This document shows, piece after piece, positions 10,205-21,380 of a stretch of 64,000 bases of DNA (its first letter is position 1; the number at the start of each line of letters is the position of its first letter). The stretch lies in assembly GCA_963691815.1 (NCBI GenBank), contig OY829662.1:24377062-24441061 (forward strand). The letters run 5' to 3'. Below the pieces are notes generated by a model that saw only the letters and a program-made list of their open reading frames with translations, had not been told where the DNA came from and made no database searches. The translations under genes and the position numbers were made by a program. The DNA is from Echiichthys vipera (Eukaryota > Chordata > Actinopteri > Perciformes > Trachinidae).

Positions 10205-13200
10205 ATGGCGGACACCGGTGTAGTGGAGACGCTCTTACAGCGGATTGAGAAGGCGGACGATGGTGTGGACAGCGTTGAAGTGGCGAACAGCCTCGGGGTG
10301 GACCACCAGGTCATCGTCGGGGCCGTCAAGAGTCTGCAGGCTCTCGGAGACGTGAGTTTTCCGTCAGAGTGGCAGCGGAAGTCCGGCTGTCACCGTCAAC
10401 ATTGTTCATTTAATGTGACTGATGCAATACTGTCAAAGTTAAAGAGACGAGGACAGTCAGTCAGAGCTGCTGGGACTGACTGGTTTAACTCAGTACGCTC
10501 AGCATTGTGTGACAGAACAGTAGAGTTAGGTACAACACAGTCCATGTTCGAGTCCCACTGTCTCACCGTCATGTCTGTTCCCCGGTGTCCAGTTAATCTC
10601 AGCCGAGCTGCGCGCCTCCAAGCACTGGGAGCTGTCGGATGAGGGAGCGGAGATAGCCGAGCAGGGAAGCCAGGAAGCCCGGGTCTTCGGCTCCATCCCG
10701 CAGGAGGGTCTGGCACAGAGTGAGCTCATGGTGAGTGCTACAGCTCGGGTCAGGTCGACCACGGTGGGAGGGAGACAGCACCTGCAGGGCTGAAACCGGT
10801 GGGAACGGTCAGCCTGGTTTGGTCCAGGTGTAAACACAACTAAGTCACTGAGTCATATTCCCATTACTATAGATATTATTGTAGTTGCTGTTACTTTTGT
10901 GCTTGCTTGCATCTCTGTGACTGTCTGTCTTTGTCTCTCTGTCCATCTTTTCTCTCTTTCTCTCTCCTTTTCTTCCTCCCTAACCAGTGCAGACAGATGT
11001 CCGTCCTCCACAGAGCTGGGTCTGTCCCACGAGTTTCTCCATCTGTATATTAGTATGCTTACACTCATGTAGGAAGGTGGAAACAGATTAACCTTAAACA
11101 AAGGTTTTCAACGACACTGTGTGCTCTACGGAGGAATTGTTGGGTCCATGTAAATCATAAATAAGTCATAGAGTGTGGTCTTTACCTTCTCTGTAAAGTG
11201 TCCTGAGATAACTTTTGTTATGGTATGACACTGTAAACATAATTGAAATGAACTGAATTGAATTGAAAGGGGGAGGATAGCTGCTCTTATAACAGCTAAC
11301 CCTAAGCCTGATAAAGAATGGCAGCATAAAGCATGAAGATCTGCTGATTGAAAATAGTCTAGATGTATAATATGTTTATACTTTATAAGTTCTGCACTTT
11401 CCTAAACTTGAATCCCAAAAGGGCATATTTAACGATGCACTGCTGCAGAAAGTATTTTGATAATTGTTTTTGTGTGTTTTTAAGTCATAAGTCATAGAAA
11501 ACTGAACATCTTGGACATTTTGGACTGTTGGTCAGACAAAACACTGGACATATTTCACCTTGGTCTGGGGGAAATCATGATGGGCTACTTCTGATCCTGG
11601 ATTTATCTAATGTCTGAAAGGGGAATTACACAGATCAAACTAAGTTTAAAATTCTCAAAACAAGATTTTTAAAAATGTCTACAAACAATGATTTAGTTTA
11701 GATATACCACAGTTTTGCTGTGGTATATCTAAACTAAGTCTTAGATAAACCCTCTTTCTCCCTTTTGGAAAATCAATGAAAATACATTTTTATGGTAATC
11801 GCCTAATATCCTCTCTATTGCCACTTTCTCCCTCCCATGAATCAATTCAATTCAATTTTATTTATAGTGTCAAAACATAACAAAAGTGATCTCAGGACAC
11901 TTTACAGAGTAGGTAAAGACCACACTCTATGACTTATTTATGATAAACATAGACCCAACAATTCCTCTGTAGAGAACGGTGGCGTTGAAAACCTTCCCTA
12001 TAACAGACAGCAATGTGGGACAGACCCAGCTCTGTGGAGGACGGACATCTGTCTGCACCGGTTGGGGAGGGAGAAAAAGAGAGAGAAAGAGAGAAAAGAC
12101 ACACAGATGGACAGAGAGAGACAAAGACAGACAGACAGACATGAAAGCACAGAAAAAAAGAGTAACTATAATAAGAATCATTAGAATCATTCCCAGAATC
12201 ATTAGAAAGTACAAGACTAGCAGAGAGTTCTGTTACTGGAGTAGAGAAAATAAAGGCAATATTTGTTTACTGTCACACATTTTTAACTATTGATACCAGA
12301 TTTATTATATTTTTACAATATGTGTGGTTAATTAGAATCCCCTTACATGTTACATGCAGACATCCCAGACCAGTGTATTACAGGCCAGTAATATAAATGG
12401 GGACTTGTGTGTAAGAAATGGCATTGTGTTTCCTGTGTTGTCGACTATGATCTTTCTCTGTGTCCCCAAGTTATCTTTGTATATGTCAGACTGTGTGTCA
12501 ATAATGGGTGAGTGAGCTTAGTTAGCGGTTAAAGGGTATGGAAAAATGTACGCCCATTATCAAGGCACAATGCCAAATCTTTGAAAAAATGTGGATCGTT
12601 CATGGATATGCCATTTAACATTAAGATACACAGACTGCACATGCTGTTGTGATTCTAAGCGTGATGTTTTTTTGACATGTTTGCACCTCTGTGTTTGTCT
12701 CTGGGCAGAAACTGTCCTTTGGGAAGATCGGCTTCAGCAAGGCCATGTCCAACAAGTGGATCAGAGTGGACAAAGCACACGAGGGCGGCCCGAGGATATT
12801 CAGGACTGTACGTGTTCAGTTTGTATCAACCTGTTTTCTGTGATTGGTAGTACCCATTATAAATAAAGTGTGTATGTGTGTGTCGGCCCCCAGGTGGAGA
12901 GCATACAGGACCAGGTCAGAGAGAAGCTGCTCCTGGTCCAGAAAGGCAACACCTCTCAGCTGGAAGAGAAAGAGAGGAATGAGCTGAAGAAGAGAAAGCT
13001 GCTCTCTGAAGTGTAAGTCCTGTCATACACAAGGGATGATTGTGTATCTGTGTGTGCCAGTAGGTGGCAGCAGAATGTAGGTTGCCTTCTACAAGTCAGC
13101 GCAAGGTTGGGATCATACAGCAGTGTTTCCCACAGACCAGGTAGCAATGTGTGGTGCAGGGCTGTGCAGACACCTTTTTGCCAGACACCTGGTCTGGATT

Positions 13201-16200
13201 TGGGGGGCTCAGACAGACTGTTGCCCTTTCTTTTGCTTTATTGTAATATTTGTTTGGAGAACCTTTAACCAGGTCAGGAGCCTTATAAAAATAGGAAAAA
13301 CGATACTGCAGCTGGACCAGAAACGCTATTACTTAACACAATTTCACAAGGCTGACCAGCAGGGATGTAAGGATACACTGACTGAGATCACGATTGGATT
13401 TGATTCACGACACTGAGTTCACAATACGATTTTTTCAGCCAAATGGGATCGAATCTACAAAATACATAAGCTATTCTCTTCTCTTCTCTTTTTCAAATGA
13501 ATTAATGATGATTTCTGAGGTATGAACTGCAAAACAGTGCACATTTTCTTTTCTTTGTGAAAGTTAAACTGAACATGTATATTTTTAAATAACAAAAGCA
13601 ATAATTGTTTTAAAAACAAAGAAACTAAGGCTTGGCCTGTGTTCCTACAGTAGTTTGGAATTGACATGTTTTTAAGGAATATCAGCATAGCTGTGTTTTC
13701 AGAAGCTGAGATCTCTGCACATTCACAAATGAGTGCGTTTACATGGACATGAATATCCAGTTTATGAGGCTTATGATCATATTCACGATATGGTTATTAG
13801 ATGAGCACAGAGAACTCAGGTTATTCATATTCACTGTACACATGAAGAATACCATTCTGTTAGCAGAGGCGCTGTTTACACAAACAAACCAGTGTCACTT
13901 TTACTATATTTACTACTTACTGCTTGCGTGTGCATGCACGCGTGAATGACGGGAGAACGAGTGCTATGTGGAGACAAATGAACGGAATGATATATATTTT
14001 TCAAAATTGCATTGACAAAACAAACAAACCTGGAATCAATGTGTAGCGCTCTGTTTTGATTCTGTAGCGCTCCGCCACACATTGGTCTATGTATGGGAAA
14101 CACTGTGCAGTATATAAAACAGCAACAACAGCGTGGTGGTGGGAACAGAGAAGTGATTTGTTTTGATCAATCCAAACTGCTCCTGTTGCCAGCATTCATT
14201 ATGTAACTCCTTATGAGACCTGAGTTTGCCAGACATATGCGACTGCCTCTTTGCTGATGACGCTTACTGGTGCGACGAACAAGAGCGGCACAGACCCTGC
14301 TATCAGCTGGACGGAGCTCCCTCAAGAGACCGGCCTCGTAACAAGAGGGGGGATTCTCTTACAGCAGCACAAAGACAGAAACAAGTGCAGAGAAATAGAA
14401 GTAAAAATCAATAAATAAAATAGCATGTACATAAAAGTAGTATAAGAAACGTTAGGTTAGAAGATGGATTGACACAGTATGATTAATAGCAGCCATTCAA
14501 GTACAGATAAATAAGTAAGGTTCAATCAAATTTTCAATTCAATTCAATTCAATTTTATTTATAGTGCCAAATCATAACCAAAGTTATCTCAGGACACTTT
14601 ACAGATCAGGGGTTATTGTTGGAGAGTTTAGTCTCTCTGGCTGTGGCTGAACATCATTTCATCAGCTGGTCGCAGACGCTTTGTGAACGGGCTTTTGATG
14701 GAATCCTTCCATTTTTATACATTCTTTATTCCGGTAGAGCAAGTCCTGTTTTTTGGTTTAGATCATCTGGGACATGCAGACAGTACGGTACAGTGAGGTA
14801 CAGAGGAGATCTTAGGGGGGAAATGTTTGCTTAGATATGAATATATTGCTTAAGTAGTTACAACAACAGGTTTGAAACAATCCCTAATGCACCTGTCCCC
14901 CTCTTTTATAACCAGGGATTTGTCCATATTAGGGCCCAGGGCAGTGCCATAGTGAGAAATAAATGACAAAACATTTTCCAGTAGTAGAGGTTCCCAGTAG
15001 CCCAAGCTGCTAGACTGGGTATCCCAATCCCCTTGTCCGGGGATTTGAATTGGCCCTGCACAAGGGTCTGGAAACACCCTATACCGTGGGTCGGAGAGAA
15101 GCGTATTTTCGATTCCGCTGTATGTCTGGCACATATTGCAGAAATTGACAGTAAAGCCGACTTTGACTTTTGACTTTGTCTCTGACAGCCGCCGCAGAAT
15201 AAGAGTAGTGAGATGAATGCATCCAAATCTAATGTAGAAGTGATGATTTTTCTCTAAGAATCTACTCAAGTTAGGGCAATAAGTATGCTGCATTAAAAAT
15301 GACAAGTTACTCCAAAAGCTACTTTAATATTCGGCCACCTACAGTCTCTTTATGGTTGTTTGGAGTGATTGCATTTCTGTGTTCAGGACGGTGAAGTCGT
15401 ACTGGATCACTAAGGGCAGCTCCTTCAGCACCACCATCACCAAACAGGAGACGGAGCTCACTCCTGAGATGATTGCCAAGTGAGTACAGTTGCTACTTTT
15501 TTAGTCTAATTCTACATGTTTTTAATGTTGTTTGCCTGACACAACCAGAAAGTGTGTCCCGTCTGCCCTCCTCTGTCTGTCAGTGACGGTGTGCAGGACC
15601 TCAGACAGAGGACACAGAGAAACCTCCGCCCATCAAAGGGGACAAGTCCAAAGACGTGGATTTGTCCTAAAGGCAGGGCAGGACAAAATGATTGCTTTAA
15701 GTCGTTTATTTGGACGCAATGTAGCTGAAGAAAATTAATTAATTTAAATTGACATGTCAGCCACATAACGTTTGCAAGTCCTGGGCACTGTTTAATATCT
15801 CAGACATCTAAATTTAAGGTTCTTTGAAAAAAACCTTATTTTTCTCTTTTTTGCTGCCTTTATAAAGAGAAATTAAACCAGCCATACAAACGTACAGTGC
15901 TTTTGAGCTCTAATATCTTTCATCGACAGAGCTGTCCTTATTTTTACATCCAAAAATCTCCCAATCTACTCTATGTCAATGATGAATGTTTATTTCAGAC
16001 ACACTGAAATAAAGAATGAGGATAAATAAATCAAAAATGTCCTCGCTCATAATACAGCTTACTGTTATCGTGCTGAGCGGGAGGTATTAAAATGCCAGAA
16101 TGAAATGGTTTGCATGAAATCATATCATAGAGAGGATTTAGCTAAAAGCAGCGTCCAGATGTTCCTTCCCTGCCCAAATATTTCAGATGGATGCTGCTTT

Positions 16201-18093
16201 GACTTCTCTGCAGATTGTGTGCACCGTAGATCTGATGCTCTCGGTCATCAGCTGCAGATTAAAAACGCTGAAATAAAGTGGGAGATATCGTAGGTACTGG
16301 GGAAAACCTACTGACTGTAAAGAAGCAGGGATGCTGTAGTTTATTGAAACACTGAAAGTCCTGACTCGTTAGTCTCGCTTGTGTTGTGTTGTGTTGTGTT
16401 GCAGTGGCAGCTGGAAAGAGAAGAAATTTAAGCCGTACAACTTTGAGGCCATGGGCGTGGCCCCTGACTGCGGCCACCTGCACCCGCTGCTGAAGGTGCG
16501 AACGCAGTTTAGGCAGATCTTCTTGGAGATGGGGTGAGTGGCTGTAAATATCTCACACAAACGGGGGAAAAAAAACACACTAAACTAGAGACTATCAAGC
16601 AATGGGATCACAACAGGCGCAATGCCAAATCATGACTGGGACACATTTAACTTTTGGAGAGACGCAGCCAGGTCATGTCACGCTGCGGTTCCCATCATGG
16701 AACCAGCGTTCCGACTTGTCCCTTTTTGAGGCAGTGTGAGAGTCCCCTACAGTCAACAGTAAACATCCTGCCTCCATCACGGCCACAAAAAGAAAAGTGT
16801 AATTCCGCCAAAAATCATCCCATGGTCGTTTTCTGTGTAGGGACTCTTCTCATGCTGCTGTAGACGTTTGCTGTTATTTTCAGCAGTATTAGTGGTTAAA
16901 AAAGATGTTTGAATGCCTTCCTCGTGCTGCACTGAGCTAATCAGTGTTAGCCACCTCAGGCTGTTAGCGTCTCTACCAGATTTCACTGTTAATAGTTCAT
17001 AAGCCTTTGAATATTCTCATTTATCCAGGTCATATCCCCATAAGCAATCTCAGTCAAAAGCAACTGGACTTGGTTATTTGTCTAGGAAGACGTTTCACCT
17101 CTCATCCAAGAGGCTTCATCAGTTCATGTACGCATCTGACCAGGCTGGGACTTGACTGAAATTGCTTTGGGGTTAATAATAACTGTCACAATGGCTTTTT
17201 TGATGTATGTAAGTACCGAAAAAGACCATGGAACACACAGTCGTTCTGTCTCTCCGTCTATTTCTTTCTCTCTTTCTGCTTAAATGAAGCTGCCTTCAAG
17301 TGCGGTCGGAAATGACTGGATCATAACAACAATCAGACGGAAAACAACAAAAGTGAAATATAAAGTCTGCTTGTGCTACGTTAGGGGGTTAAAGAACCCA
17401 ACCAGGTAATTTAAGTGACATTCCCACTGCTAAGCAACCTGAGGAAATGTGGATTTGGCCTTAGTTCACGTTACTGTAGGTGTCTCCAGGTTCACAATTT
17501 GCACTGATGACACACACAGACTCACGAGGTGAATGAATTACTCGCGTCGCCGTTGCAGCTGGTAATGAGCTCTGCTTCCTGCAGCTTCACAGAGATGCCA
17601 ACCAACAACTTCATAGAGAGCTCCTTCTGGAACTTCGACTCCCTGTTCCAGCCGCAGCAGCACCCAGCCAGAGACGCACATGACACCTTCTTCCTGTCGG
17701 GTGAGGCCCCGTGTGTCAAACATTTCTCTTTCTCTCCCGTCGTCCTGTTGTATCTTAGTCACTTTGGATGATCATTTACTCTGAACATCTTTTTTCAGAC
17801 CCAGCACTCGCCCATGAGTTCCCACAGGACTACCTGGAGAGAGTGAAGAAGGTGCACTCAGAGGGAGGTTTTGGCTCACAAGGGTGAGACAAATTCACTA
17901 GTAATCAGCTTTCAACAAAGCCTGTGACCATATGATCTAATATCCTGTGTGTCTTTCAGGTACAAATACGACTGGAAGATAGAGGAGGCTCAGAAAAACA
18001 TCCTCCGCACTCACACCACAGCAGTCAGTGCACGCATGCTGTATAAACTTGCACAACAGGTGAGTTGCACATGTCGTACACGTGCACACGCGC

Positions 18094-18177
<84 letters not shown>

Positions 18178-21031
18178 GGTGCTCTCTTAAATGAGGGCTA
18201 ATGCAATTTGGACATAAACCTGGCAGTGTAATTACGAGTAGACATTTGACTGTGCAAACAGACATACCTTAATCTCTTTGTGGTGTGGGAGCTGGTTTAC
18301 GGGCCACTTTTTATCACTCACATACATGGCTCCCAAAATATGTAAATACAAACACTACACTGCTTACAATAAATAAAGACATGTCAACTTCCGACAGGAG
18401 TGTCCAGGAGCAGAAATCAAAGTTTACTTTATGCAGAAGCTGCTTGAAGGTTTCATCCTTTTCTTTCCTCCAGAACAGCAGCATCTGTTTCTTCAATGCG
18501 TCTTAAGACTGAACCTATAAGCACACCACTGTTATTTTGGACTTACCTTTAGGGTGAATTGAAAAGCTAACTGTGCCACGTCAAATGCCAGACTTCACTA
18601 ATGTTGTTGTGGCTGAATGGGAGTAAATCCCCCCAGCCAGGTGCCAAGTCTTTGGGCTGTTTACAGCAGCAGAATGTTCAACTATCATACGAGTGTAATC
18701 TTAAGGCGTGTACATTCTTTTGATCATATAGTGTATAGTCCGATTACATCGTAAAGGCACCACAGCTTTGTGGCCTCTCCGGTCAAGCTTTTGCAGCACA
18801 GCTCAATTTGGCAGCCCATTATTTGAGAGAGGAGGCGGAGCACCATTTAGCACTCTGAAGCTCTTCAGCACTTCAGCAACCATGTCAAATACAGACTAAA
18901 TATGATGTTCAGACTGTAGCGGCACAGCGTGGAGCTCCACAATTGGCTCGCTATTTAGACTGTTTTCTTCATGAGTGAATCTGGAAACAAAACACACAGA
19001 TAATCTATTAGAGACTATATTGATATATTATACAATATAAATGATCTGATTCTACAAAGTTTGCTTTCCACTTCAAATCCTCCGCCACCATCTTGTTGGT
19101 CTCCTCCTGTGAAAAGTGAAATCTGATTCATGCTGCTCTGCTGTTGCTTTAGGGAGAGGAGCAGATGCTTTCACCACGATGCTGATACACGCTGAAAACA
19201 ACCAAATGGGTTTTATTTCTAAAAAAGCAAAAACACAGTGGGGCCGATGGGCAAGAAATATAATTGATGTATGCCCAAACACTGTGCAACAGCACAAGCC
19301 TATGCTGTACATGTGTGTTATCAACCATTATGCTCTTCTCTCTCCCCCTAACCATCCACCCACCCACCAGGAGAAGTTCACCCCCGTCAAGTATTTCTCC
19401 ATCGACCGGGTGTTCAGGAACGAGACCTTGGATGCCACCCATCTGGCAGAGTTCCACCAGATAGAGGGTGTGGTGGCCGACTACGGACTCACACTGGGAG
19501 ACCTCATGGGCATCCTGCATCAGTTCTTCACTAAACTAGGTCAGCAGAGCTCCATGACACTGTGAATGGAAAATAACTGTTAGGAACTCAGAAAAAAAAA
19601 TGTTTCTGAGGAGTCAAACTTGCAAATACACATCAGTGAAACATTGTATTTATTTAAAATGGGCAGCCACAGTTTTGCTGTAAAAAGGCAGTTGTCTGCC
19701 TTCAGATGTTTATTTCAAACCACACAATTTCCTTTATTTTCTAGGAATTACCAAACTACGCTTCAAGCCTGCCTACAACCCGTACACCGAGCCCAGTATG
19801 GAAGTGTTCAGCTACCATGAAGGTAAAGTAATAATGTTTGTGTACACTGCAGCGTTGCAACCAACAGAAAGTTTCCTCTTTTTTGTTTGTGGTAGCTGGG
19901 AAATGAATGACAACTAAATCCACCATCACTTTTTCTCTGTACATACAGGACTACAGAAGTGGGTGGAAGTGGGAAACTCCGGGGTCTTCAGACCAGAGAT
20001 GCTGCTGCCCATGGGTCTCCCTGAGGATGTGTCTGTAATTGCCTGGGGACTGTCTTTGGAAAGGTGAACACACAAACCTGAACATGAACATGTTACACTG
20101 ACCTGCTCTTTATTCAGAAGCCACGTCACCGTTTGAAAGAACGCACATTTGTATGTCTATGCAAACTATACCTTGTTGTGAGGGCGCACTCACACTTAGC
20201 CTCAGTTGATCAGTGCCATGCTTCAGCGTGCCTTCCGGCAGCATCTTTTTAAATGTCCATCTCGGGGTATAGTCAGATATAAATAGTCTCAGGACCGTTG
20301 TCGATGCTTGTTCTCGTACATGTGCATTCGTGCTTTACTAAAGCCCACCCCTCTCAACCGGGCTGCGCCTGGGAAGTGTGCCTCCGTCATTCAGTCCTCT
20401 CCCTGTGGAGCCCCACAGCTAACATCTGACCTACATGTCACAAATGTTTTGTCTGAAGAAGATTATTCCAGTTTAGAATGTATAAGATTTACTGTATTTT
20501 TTATGAATTAGTAGCTATTGTAATTATTCCATATTACATTCTAAACTATATGTCATGTAGACACGGTGTTGGCAACAGCTAGTCCAAATCCTGTTATGCT
20601 ACAAGACATATACATATTCACCAGGCCATTTTTTGATTAGTTTTGTTCTCAGTTTGCTCAAGTAAACCCACCATACTGGCTCTGTAGTGGCCTTACAGGC
20701 TCTGTAGTGGCCTTACAGGCTCTGTAGTGGCCACACAGCTGCTTATAGTGGAGAATACTTTGAGTTAATTCTGGTTCTATTTGGGTTTTAACTGGGGACA
20801 ACTGTCATGGCTAATAACTCTGGAGCAAGTGAGCTATACGTAATCCCCACTGAGTAATCCAGCCTCTGTCAAACACAAACACTTTGGCCTCTGTTGCTCA
20901 CTCATCCTTCTCCTCCGACCCGCAGGCCCACCATGATTAAATACGGCATCAACAACATCAGGGAGCTGGTGGGACACAAGGTGAACCTACAGATGGTCTA
21001 CGACAGCCCCATATGTCGACTGGAGTCCTGA
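10205..21031 (+). CDS. farsa: Phenylalanyl-tRNA synthetase alpha subunit, cytosolic
   Basis: The product charges tRNA-Phe with phenylalanine as the catalytic alpha chain of the cytosolic (alpha-beta)2 enzyme. Coding exons: 10205-10351, 10593-10730, 12709-12807, 12894-13012, 15387-15479, 16405-16533, 17585-17700, 17799-17883, 17960-18059, 19371-19539, 19745-19822, 19949-20063, 20926-21031 (TGA). They sum to 497 codons plus stop, close to the human 508, and all phases close. The N-terminal winged-helix tRNA-binding part is in exons 1-4 (KHWELSDEGAEIA; KIGFSKAMSNKWIRVDK). The class II catalytic core shows RTHTTAVSARMLYKLAQ, motif 2 FRNETLDATHLAEFHQIEG, and motif 3 AWGLSLERPTMIKYGINNIR. The start ATG lies in CAGCATGG context with in-frame MADTGVVETLLQRIE, matching the family N-terminus. 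The only difference from human visible is a shorter C-terminal tail (CRLES). Confidence 0.97.
10850..11275 (-). repeat. Dispersed repeat family A, copy 1 (reverse), farsa intron 2
   Basis: This is the reverse complement of the repeat at 11838-12220. It shares CTCAGGACACTTTACAGA, AGGTAAAGACCACACTCTAT, GGCGTTGAAAACCTT and CAGCTCTGTGGAGGACGGAC in reverse, ending in an AATTGAATTG run. The family is common in teleost genomes. Six copies occur in this window. Confidence 0.8.
11838..12220 (+). repeat. Dispersed repeat family A, copy 2 (forward), farsa intron 2
   Basis: It begins at the ATTCAATTCAATTTTATTTA start, then carries the TATCTCAGGACACTTTACAG-type core, the GACATCTGTCTGCACCGGTT segment and a purine-rich GAGAGAAAGAGAG tail. 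It faces copy 1 in the same intron, 560 bases apart. Open frames within it are not genes. Confidence 0.8.
13660..15000. other. farsa intron 4 repeat-rich interior
   Basis: This part of the intron (13013-15386) holds no exon. It includes a degenerate repeat (GCGTTTACATGGACATGAAT and following), and a short family A fragment at 14530-14612 (see its own entry). No open frame matches a known protein. Confidence 0.5.
14530..14612 (+). repeat. Dispersed repeat family A, truncated copy 3
   Basis: Only the 5' part remains: CAATTCAATTTTATTTATAG followed by CAAAGTTATCTCAGGACACT and TTACAGATCAGG. It lies in farsa intron 4. Confidence 0.75.
16990..17130 (+). repeat. Short teleost interspersed repeat fragment, farsa intron 6
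   Basis: The sequence GAAGACGTTTCACCTCTCAT followed by CCAAGAGGCTTCATCAGTTC is a very common fish repeat. A related fragment (TCATTTGTCTAGGTCATCAT, AGTCAAAAGCAACTGGAAGT) lies at 2890-2970 in ilf3. Confidence 0.6.
18084..18178 (+). repeat. (CA)n microsatellite in farsa intron 9
   Basis: An almost pure CA tract of about 80 bases begins 25 bases downstream of the exon 9 donor. The Cys/Val and His/Thr open frames over it are artefacts. Confidence 0.95.
20678..20737 (+). repeat. Three tandem 20-bp units in farsa intron 12
   Basis: The unit GGCTCTGTAGTGGCCTTACA is present three times head to tail; the last copy ends GGCCACACA. It is a local duplication only. Confidence 0.85.
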
Positions 21032-21374
21032 GGTTTTCCCAAGCTTTGATATCGTTGAATGGACCCACCTAACCTTAACCACAGGACACCTCATGTCTGC
21101 GTCTTACTCTATTATCTTGCTAGTCTGAGCTGGGCCAGCAGCACGAGGTCTCTTTTTCTCCATAGGACACTTGAGAGAGATCCCAGTAAAGAGTTCTCCA
21201 AACGGCTTTGACACATCGGAGCAGCCTTGGTATAAACTTTATACTCTGCTGACATGCAAAACATCAGTGCGTGTCTTGACTTTGTTACATACTAAAAACG
21301 TTTGTCTTTACATCCCCCTGCATCTGACCTGCCTGTACAGGGGAAAGACTACTTTTGGAAAGTGACAAAGGTTC

Positions 21375-21380
21375 AATAAA
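21375..21380 (+). terminator. farsa: farsa poly(A) signal
   Basis: AATAAA in the context TTCAATAAAAAGC, about 340 bases after the stop and followed by a GTGTGTGTTTGTTGT downstream element. This is a standard arrangement for cleavage near 21395. Confidence 0.75.
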
